Source: Penaeus vannamei
Lineage: Eukaryota; Arthropoda; Malacostraca; Decapoda; Penaeidae
Assembly (NCBI RefSeq): GCF_042767895.1
Contig: NC_091565.1
Coordinates: 41,556,848-41,566,847 of the forward strand
Direction of reading: 5' to 3'
Length of the DNA: 10,000 nt
A program made the position numbers and the translations under genes. The notes under the pieces are model-generated. The model was not told where the DNA came from and did not search any database. It worked only from the letters and a program-made list of their open reading frames with translations. This document shows positions 7,230-10,000 of the stretch, piece after piece. Positions within the stretch are counted from its first letter, which is position 1; each line of letters opens with the position of its first letter.

Positions 7230-7832
7230 CTAGCAGTCCTGCATCTCCCTCCCGCACGCCGCCAGACGCAGGCCGGTGGCGACGTACTTAGCGTTGGACA
7301 CGAGGCTGCCGTGGCCGGAGACCTGCACGTCACAGGGCGTCAGGGACAGGCCGAGCTCCTGCGCCACGCTCAGCGGGCCGCTCATGTCGGGCGTGCAGGC
7401 CGTGTCCACCTTGACTTCCACTTCTTGTCCGTCGACGCTGAGCGTGATCCTGGGCAGACTCAGACTCCCGTCCACCGCCTCACGGACGGTCAGCGTGAGG
7501 TTTTCCAAATCGATAATCGTTGTCATAAGTTTGAGGAAATTAAGGCCGAGCAGGTTGGCATCCGTGTCCTCGACGTTGAATCTGAATTCGTAGACGTAGC
7601 CGAAGAGCCTGACTCCGACCTCCACGTATCCCAGCGTGACTGGGTCGTCGTCGTCGTCGTTGGGCTGCACTTGGTCCCAGAGGCCCCACGCCCTCACCTG
7701 CTCGAGGGTGGCGACGCACATGGTGGCCCCGGTGTCCACGTCGAGGGGCGTCATGACCCCCTCGCACTCCAGGACCACATAGGGCGTCAGCTCGGGGTTC
7801 AGGAGGAGGGGAAACCGCTCGTACTCCGCCAT
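7230..7832 (-). CDS. Tandem retropepsin-like (retroviral-type aspartic protease) protein
   Basis: A 200-residue frame from the ATG at 7830-7832 to the TAG at 7230-7232. Retropepsins are aspartic proteases that normally work as dimers, each subunit giving one Asp-Thr-Gly; they come from retroelements or from domesticated genes. Domain 1 is roughly residues 15-118. It has the active-site motif VDTGA (D33, T34, G35; 7725-7736) and the closing motif LLGLNFL (residues 94-100). Domain 2 starts near residue 124 with VDGQEVEVKVDTAC. Here the catalytic triplet is D143-T144-A145, with the usual Gly replaced by Ala. Its closing motif lies beyond the TAG. Third codon positions are almost all G or C, unlike the AT-rich surroundings. 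The frame is open upstream to 8051, with codon-like sequence to about 7934 and then translated (CA)n microsatellite, so the true N-terminus may lie upstream or be lost. The ATG at 7832 is the first inside clean coding sequence. A run of five Asp (residues 59-63) comes from a GTC/GAC trinucleotide run. No gag, reverse transcriptase or integrase is visible. The protease fold is fairly sure; an active, expressed gene is not. Confidence 0.65.
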   Translation of the reverse strand: MAEYERFPLLLNPELTPYVVLECEGVMTPLDVDTGATMCVATLEQVRAWGLWDQVQPNDDDDDPVTLGYVEVGVRLFGYVYEFRFNVEDTDANLLGLNFLKLMTTIIDLENLTLTVREAVDGSLSLPRITLSVDGQEVEVKVDTACTPDMSGPLSVAQELGLSLTPCDVQVSGHGSLVSNAKYVATGLRLAACGREMQDC

Positions 7833-7934
7833 CGCGACTCGGGGGCAGAGAGTGCGGTCTCCGAGGAATATAGCCTCCTTGGCGGTCTCGGACCTGCCTT
7901 GCGGGGGTGTCCTCTCCACGTAAGGAGGTTTGAG
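7833..7934 (-). other. Possible N-terminal coding extension of the protease
   Basis: In frame with the protease and free of stops. Third positions are still about three quarters G/C and the encoded segment is hydrophilic (ERTPPQGRSETAKEA). Further upstream the sequence turns abruptly into CA/TG microsatellite. It may be the end of an upstream exon, a Gag-like C-terminus, or 5' leader. No clear splice acceptor was seen. Confidence 0.35.
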
Positions 7935-7973
7935 CGAAATTGTGCTCGTGTATGTGTGTGTGTGCGTTTGTGT

Positions 7974-8246
7974 TTGTGAGTTCATGTATATATGAATGTA
8001 TAAATATATAAACACACACACATACATATATATGGAGTGCGAAGGGGTCATGACTCACGCGTATGTATGTATAGGTGTGAGTGTTTGTACGTCAAAGTAT
8101 GTGTATGTTGTGCGATTGTGTTTGTGTGCGTGTGTGTTTGAGTGTGTACTTTGTATTTGTGTGTGCGTTTGTATTAGTGTGTGTGTGCTTTTACGTGCAT
8201 ATGTATGTGTGCGTGTGCGTATGTGTGAGTTTGAGTGTGTGTTTGT
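7974..8246. repeat. GT-rich tandem duplication, unit 1
   Basis: Starts at TTTGTGAGTTCATGTATATA and contains AATGTATAAATATATA, CATACATATATATGGAGTG, CGAAGGGGTCATGAC (about 8040-8054), TTTGTACGTCAAAGTATGTG and TGTACTTTGTATTTG. The same series begins again 273 bases later. Confidence 0.85.
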
Positions 8247-8574
8247 TTGTGAGTTCATGTATATATGAATGTATAAATATATATAAACACACACATACAT
8301 ATATATGGAATGCGAAGGGGTCATGACGCACCTGTATGTATGCATATGCGTGGGTGTTTGTACGTCAGAGTATGTGTATGTGTGTGTGTGATCGTGTTTG
8401 TGTGCGTGTCAGGGTATGTGACCGTGAATACTTGAGGTCATGTGTGTGTTTGAGTGTGTACTTTGTATTCGTGTGTGCGTTTGTATTAGTGTATGTGTGC
8501 TTGTACGTGCATATGTATGTGTGTGTGTGCGTATAAGTGTGTGAGTTTGAGTGTGTGTGTATGTGAACGTGTGT
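8247..8574. repeat. GT-rich tandem duplication, unit 2
   Basis: Repeats unit 1 in order (GAGTTCATGTATATATGAAT at 8251, CGAAGGGGTCATGAC at about 8313, TTTGTACGTCAGAGTATGTG at 8358). It also carries an insertion near 8407-8445 (CAGGGTATGTGACCGTGAAT and onward) that unit 1 lacks. The long cysteine/valine-rich frames here are microsatellite readings. Confidence 0.85.
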
Positions 8575-9434
8575 CAGTGGCGTGCAGGATATTCATTTAA
8601 TAATGATGAAAAACAATAACAATGCTTATGCAATTAAGAATAAATAAATAACAATAACGATGGCAAAAAAAACATTTATATTAACCGATTTAACCAAAGC
8701 TGTGAGTGAGGAATCCTGTGGAATTTGTGTTGAAATATCTTAATTTTGTGTCTGTGTAAGAATTCGGCGATGAAATAGCATTCGTGTTTATATGACGATA
8801 AAGATGGTGTAAAGGGAAGACAGAGAGAGAAAGTTGAGTGAGAAATAAGTAAAAAAAAATGAAAAAATATATATAAATATAAAGATGTCTCTTGGATTAA
8901 CACATGAAATTTAAATTCTTGATTTTTTTACTTTATATATATATGTATAAAAAACTCTAAATATATATATATATTTCTTTTTAATCATCATTGTTAGTAA
9001 AATCATTTATAACTGAAAACTCGAAAGAAAATGGAAAAGGTCTGGGGACTCGAACCCAGTCCCTCCGCCTAGAAGGCAGGTAATGAATCGAGTGAGCTAT
9101 TGAAGATATATGTATTAAAGCAATTTGGGGTAAATACTGTGCAAGATTGTTGTTATTTGTGTCCATTGCGAGTATCTATAACTATGCAATTTGGGTAAAT
9201 AATATGTAAGATTTTTTCCGGTGAAATTCTCACTGGAATTTGTTTAATTCGTGTTTTTTTGGTATGTGTGTGTGGGGGGGGGGGGTATAAAACGATGACA
9301 CTACCAAGTTGGTAGATAAAGAATAAGAAAAATGGGAGAGAGTAGAGAAAGAAAGACCACAGTTTAGTTTACTTTCACAAAATAAACAAGGGGAGGACGG
9401 AAACGAAGATGGTAAATGGAAAGAGAAAGAAAAT
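8575..9434 (-). repeat. Interspersed tRNA-containing repeat, copy E
   Basis: Most complete copy of the head portion. It opens with CAGTGGCGTGCAGGATATTC, then AACAATAACAATG, the start block (8673-8692), GAGGAATCCTGTGGAATTTG, GAATTCGGCGATGAAATAGC, the AATCATCATTG linker, the tRNA-like unit (9041-9104), GTGTCCATTGCGAGTATCTA, and TTCCGGTGAAATTCTCACTG. It ends with a G-run, TATAAAACGATGACA, the perfect short inverted repeat CTACCAAGTTGGTAG (9301-9315), and GACGGAAACGAAGATGG. It aligns with copy B along about 780 bp with scattered differences and small indels, but stops at GAAAATG where B goes on. Confidence 0.75.
9041..9104 (-). repeat. tRNA-Arg-like pseudo-tRNA unit, copy E
   Basis: On the minus strand: A-box-like TAGCTCACTCGATT, loop CTTCTAG (anticodon position TCT, as in copy B), B box GGTTCGAGTCC. 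The D stem is not formed. A TTTT run occurs just downstream (complement of about 9035-9038). Confidence 0.55.
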
Positions 9435-9461
9435 GAACATCAATCATCATCATTATCATCC

Positions 9462-9528
9462 TTGTATGTATGTATGTATGTATGTATATATGTATGTATG
9501 TATGTATGTAGGTAGGTAGGTAGGTAGG

Positions 9529-9562
<34 letters not shown>

Positions 9563-9580
9563 TGTATGGTTGTATGTATG
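9462..9580. repeat. (TATG)n / (TAGG)n array
   Basis: TATG tetranucleotides with an inner block of five TAGG units (about 9509-9529), flanked by TATATG interruptions. It sits between copy E and module G2, where copy B and module G1 are separated by the ATC array and only a short GTAT run. Confidence 0.92.
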
Positions 9581-10000
9581 TATTTGAACGTTTACTTTGC
9601 TACCTATCAACGTGTGCGACAATTTCTTGTTTATTTAAAGTACAGTCACCTCATCTGTTTATTATTAGTCACGGAATAAAATGTTCTTGACAAGGAAGGT
9701 CCACACTCACCTCATCACAAAATACCGATCAGCCAAATAACGTTTTCAATCAACCACAAATTTAACCTCCGTCCCTGCTTGAAATTCCTTTGTCAAAGCT
9801 GCACGAAATAAAACAAAAGAGGAACTCGCGTTTTCTCTCACTTTCGCACGACAGAAAATGGGTCATCGCTTATCTATCGGCACCATGTAATCTCGGCCAG
9901 TGTGCAACGTTGGCCATCCCGTATCTCTGGCTGCCGTGTTTCAATAAGCGTGGCAATGATAACGTTAAGAAGAGTTGAAATTACTGATAATAATGATGGC
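9581..10000. repeat. Module G, copy 2 (reaches the window edge)
   Basis: Begins TATTTGAACGTTTACTTTGC and matches 2219-2639 with three base changes and one deleted A. It ends at the window edge at AATGATGGC, the point where copy 1 runs into the next tRNA-containing repeat. The adjoining sequence beyond base 10000 is therefore probably another such repeat. Confidence 0.85.

Noticed and set aside
7230..7232. Programmed stop-codon readthrough at the TAG in the protease
   Set aside because: The bases after the stop (TACTTG) do not match the known readthrough contexts I recall. A nonsense mutation is the simpler reading, though readthrough is not excluded.
7059..7934. A full endogenous retrovirus, nimavirus or Ty3-type element
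   Set aside because: No long terminal repeats, reverse transcriptase, RNase H, integrase or other viral genes are visible around the protease domains.
6906..7979. A 357-codon plus-strand frame covering the protease region (ATG also at 7014)
   Set aside because: It is the antisense of the GC-rich protease frame. The opposite strand carries recognisable protease motifs and the GC3 bias, whereas this one is rich in H, G, R and V with no motif, and its ends are microsatellite.

Overview
This window looks like nuclear, repeat-dominated DNA from an arthropod, most likely a decapod crustacean such as a penaeid shrimp. That attribution is an inference. It rests on the very heavy load of microsatellites (GA, TA/TG, ATC, ATT, CTTT, TATG), a short run of the arthropod telomere motif TTAGG, tRNA-derived repeats, and one small GC-rich coding island in AT-rich DNA. 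There is no bacterial gene organisation, operon or CRISPR array.

Layout. Bases 1-4800 are a mosaic of one interspersed repeat family, seen as copies A (1-420), A' inverted (487-662), B (796-1810), C (2640-2965), a fragment (2962-3085) and D (3720-4480). The copies are separated by simple-sequence arrays. Each full copy carries a degenerate tRNA-like unit with an almost perfect Pol III B box and an Arg-like anticodon loop (TCG or TCT). A and A' face each other and form a near-palindrome of about 460 bp. Bases 2219-2639 are a separate module (G1) repeated almost perfectly at the window's right edge (G2, 9581-10000). Bases 4851-5215 are a four-copy minisatellite with a 94-99 bp period. Bases 5305-5319 are (TTAGG)3, followed by a small GC-rich block and then a large TA/TG/CA array (5521-5935).

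From 5937 to 6165 lies a short element with 16-bp terminal inverted repeats, a probable non-autonomous DNA transposon of hAT-like type. It is followed at once by a compact promoter-like block (CCAAT, CRE, GC box, two CAGCTG boxes, TATA box at 6321) pointing right. No convincing gene was found downstream of it on the plus strand.

The only convincing protein-coding sequence is on the minus strand at about 7059-7934. It is a GC-rich, GC3-biased frame encoding two retroviral-type aspartic protease (retropepsin-like) domains in tandem. The second domain is interrupted by an in-frame TAG at 7230-7232, after which the same frame continues with the expected second-domain motif to a TAG at 7059. It is either a recently broken domesticated or retroelement protease, or a gene needing stop-codon readthrough.

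Bases 7974-8570 are a GT-rich tandem duplication. Bases 8575-9434 are repeat copy E, followed by a TATG/TAGG array and module G2. The window starts and ends at almost the same point of the repeat unit, so the mosaic probably continues on both sides.
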